A DNA stretch of 22,363 bases from Saccoglossus kowalevskii (taxonomy: Eukaryota > Hemichordata > Enteropneusta > Harrimaniidae), in assembly GCF_000003605.2 (NCBI RefSeq), contig NW_003130002.1, forward strand, positions 1 to 22,363. The letters are read 5' to 3'. The notes under the pieces were generated by a model that saw nothing but the letters and a program-made list of their open reading frames with translations, was not told the DNA's origin and made no database searches. Of the stretch, positions 21,781 to 22,363 are shown piece by piece; position 1 is the stretch's first letter; every line of letters starts with the position of its first letter. Both the position numbers and the translations under genes were made by a program.

Positions 21781-22098
21781 TCTATGTGTGACACAGTGTT
21801 TATTGTTTTGTATTGATGTTACTCTTGTGTGATGTAACGATGTATTTTCTAGGTATGACACAGTGTTAATTGTTTTGTATTGATGTGACTCTTGTGTGAT
21901 GTAACGATATATTTTCTAGGTATGACACAGTGTTTATTGCTGTGTATTGATGTGACTATTGTGTGTTGTAACGATGTATTTTCTAGGTATGACACAGTGT
22001 TTATTGTTGTGTATTGATGTGACTCTGCGCATTGTATCGATGTATTTTCTAGGTATGACACAGTGTTTATTGTTGTGTATTGATGTGACTCTTGTGTG
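21781..22098 (+). repeat. Higher-order block E, copy 3
   Basis: Copy of 14270-14587 at an offset of 7511 bp, with TATTGATGTTAC near 21811 and GCGCATTGTATCG near 22026. TGACTATTGTG near 21953 is a private difference. It is followed by a GTGTGGCACAGAG unit rather than the monomers that follow the other two copies. Confidence 0.82.
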
Positions 22099-22363
22099 AT
22101 GTAACGATGTATTTTCTAGGTGTGGCACAGAGTTTATTGTTTTGTTTTGATGTGACTCTTGTGTGATATAACGATGTATTTTCTAGGTATGACACAGTGT
22201 TAATTGTTTTGTATTGATGTGACTCTTGTGTGATGTAACGATGTATTTTTCTAGCTATGACACAGTGTTAATTGTTTTTGTATTGATGTGAATCTTGTGT
22301 GATGTAACGATGTATTTTCTAACTATGACACAGTGTTTATTGTGTGTATTAATGTGACTCTTC

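Larger units (their letters stand above)
1..22363. repeat. Tandem satellite array, unit about 67 bp, fills the whole window
   Basis: Every line of the window is a copy of one unit. A typical unit starts TATTGATGTGAC, continues CTTGTGTGTTGTAACGATG, then TATTTTCTAGGTATGACACA, then GTGTTTATTG, and closes with a variable 3-4 base linker (CTGTG, TTGTG, TTTTG or TGTG). Unit length is mostly 67 bp, with 65, 66 and 73-bp subtypes. All copies are head to tail in one orientation, and I found no inverted copy and no unrelated insert. At 67 bp per unit the window holds about 330 copies. A typical unit is about 36% G+C with far more T than A and more G than C on this strand. The first and last units are incomplete, so the array continues outside. 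No stretch of 300 bases holds anything else. A block this long and pure is typical of eukaryotic heterochromatin; the family and host are unknown to me. Confidence 0.97.

Noticed and set aside
1..22363. Dozens of 60-90 codon frames on both strands with near-identical repeated peptides
   Set aside because: A 67-bp unit shifts phase each copy, so one frame reads three units before meeting the same stop, giving about 64-72 codons every time. Most minus-strand frames start at GTG and plus-strand frames at TTG. The peptides are the same DNA read in rotating phases.
1..22363. CRISPR array (regular repeats)
   Set aside because: There are no unique spacers between conserved repeats. The entire 67-bp period is conserved, and no cas gene is present.
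1..22363. CACAGTG in most units as a V(D)J recombination signal heptamer
   Set aside because: No A-rich nonamer lies 12 or 23 bases away on either side; the symmetric CAC-A-GTG is part of the repeat consensus.
1..22363. TTTTCTAG/GTATGA in each unit as splice acceptor plus donor
   Set aside because: The short match to splice signals recurs at every unit without any exon between. With no coding content it is most simply chance.
1..22363. CENP-B box
   Set aside because: The one CpG of the unit lies in AACGATG. No CGGG or TTCG context matching the 17-bp box is present in the units I read.
1..22363. A hidden multi-gene or defence-type system within the array
   Set aside because: I read the window from end to end for breaks in the repeat and found none long enough to hold a gene or a mobile-element end. 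Every stretch aligns with the 67-bp unit or its listed variants.

Overview
The window is one uninterrupted stretch of tandem satellite (long minisatellite-type) DNA. From base 1 to base 22363 I see only diverged copies of a single AT-rich unit of about 67 bp, all in the same orientation, roughly 330 copies in total. The first and last copies are cut by the window edges, so the array extends beyond both ends. I find no protein-coding gene, rRNA, tRNA, transposase, CRISPR array, operon or bacterial-type regulatory site. The open frames that can be drawn through it are arithmetical by-products of the repeat. 67 is not a multiple of 3, so any frame cycles through all three phases and meets a stop after about 200 bp, and most of these frames begin at GTG or TTG rather than ATG.

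A pure satellite block of this size suggests a eukaryotic nuclear genome, such as centromeric, pericentromeric, subtelomeric or interstitial heterochromatin. I do not recognise the repeat family and will not name a species. The consensus unit is about 36% G+C. It is strongly strand-asymmetric: in one typical unit the plus strand has about 30 T, 17 G, 13 A and 7 C.

The array is made of recognisable monomer subtypes: the canonical 67-mer; a 73-mer with a 6-bp insertion that creates TACATGTA (31 copies counted); a 66-mer with TATCGATATA that directly follows 26 of those 31; a 66-mer with a GCGCG or GCGCA core (about 18 copies); 65-mers that lack CT after TGAC; and GTGTGGCACAGAG and GAAGGAACG variants. 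These occur in repeated orders, so the array is a patchwork of higher-order duplications. Block A (about 1.3 kb) occurs near 1.0-2.3, 12.2-13.4 and 19.9-21.3 kb. A head-to-tail duplication of 1141 bp lies at 16.5-18.8 kb. Near-identical blocks recur at 3.2-6.1 kb, including a 200-bp trimer register. Shorter recurring blocks lie at 0.5, 6.9, 8.4 and 15.2 kb and at 14.3, 16.1 and 21.8 kb.

No genes work together here, and I did not find a new multi-gene system. What merits attention is the array's evolution: 17-monomer higher-order units, near-identical blocks 19 kb apart, a CpG-decay series in the GCGCG monomers, one CpG kept in almost every unit, and short clusters of private mutations or homopolymer length changes, some of which could be assembly errors.
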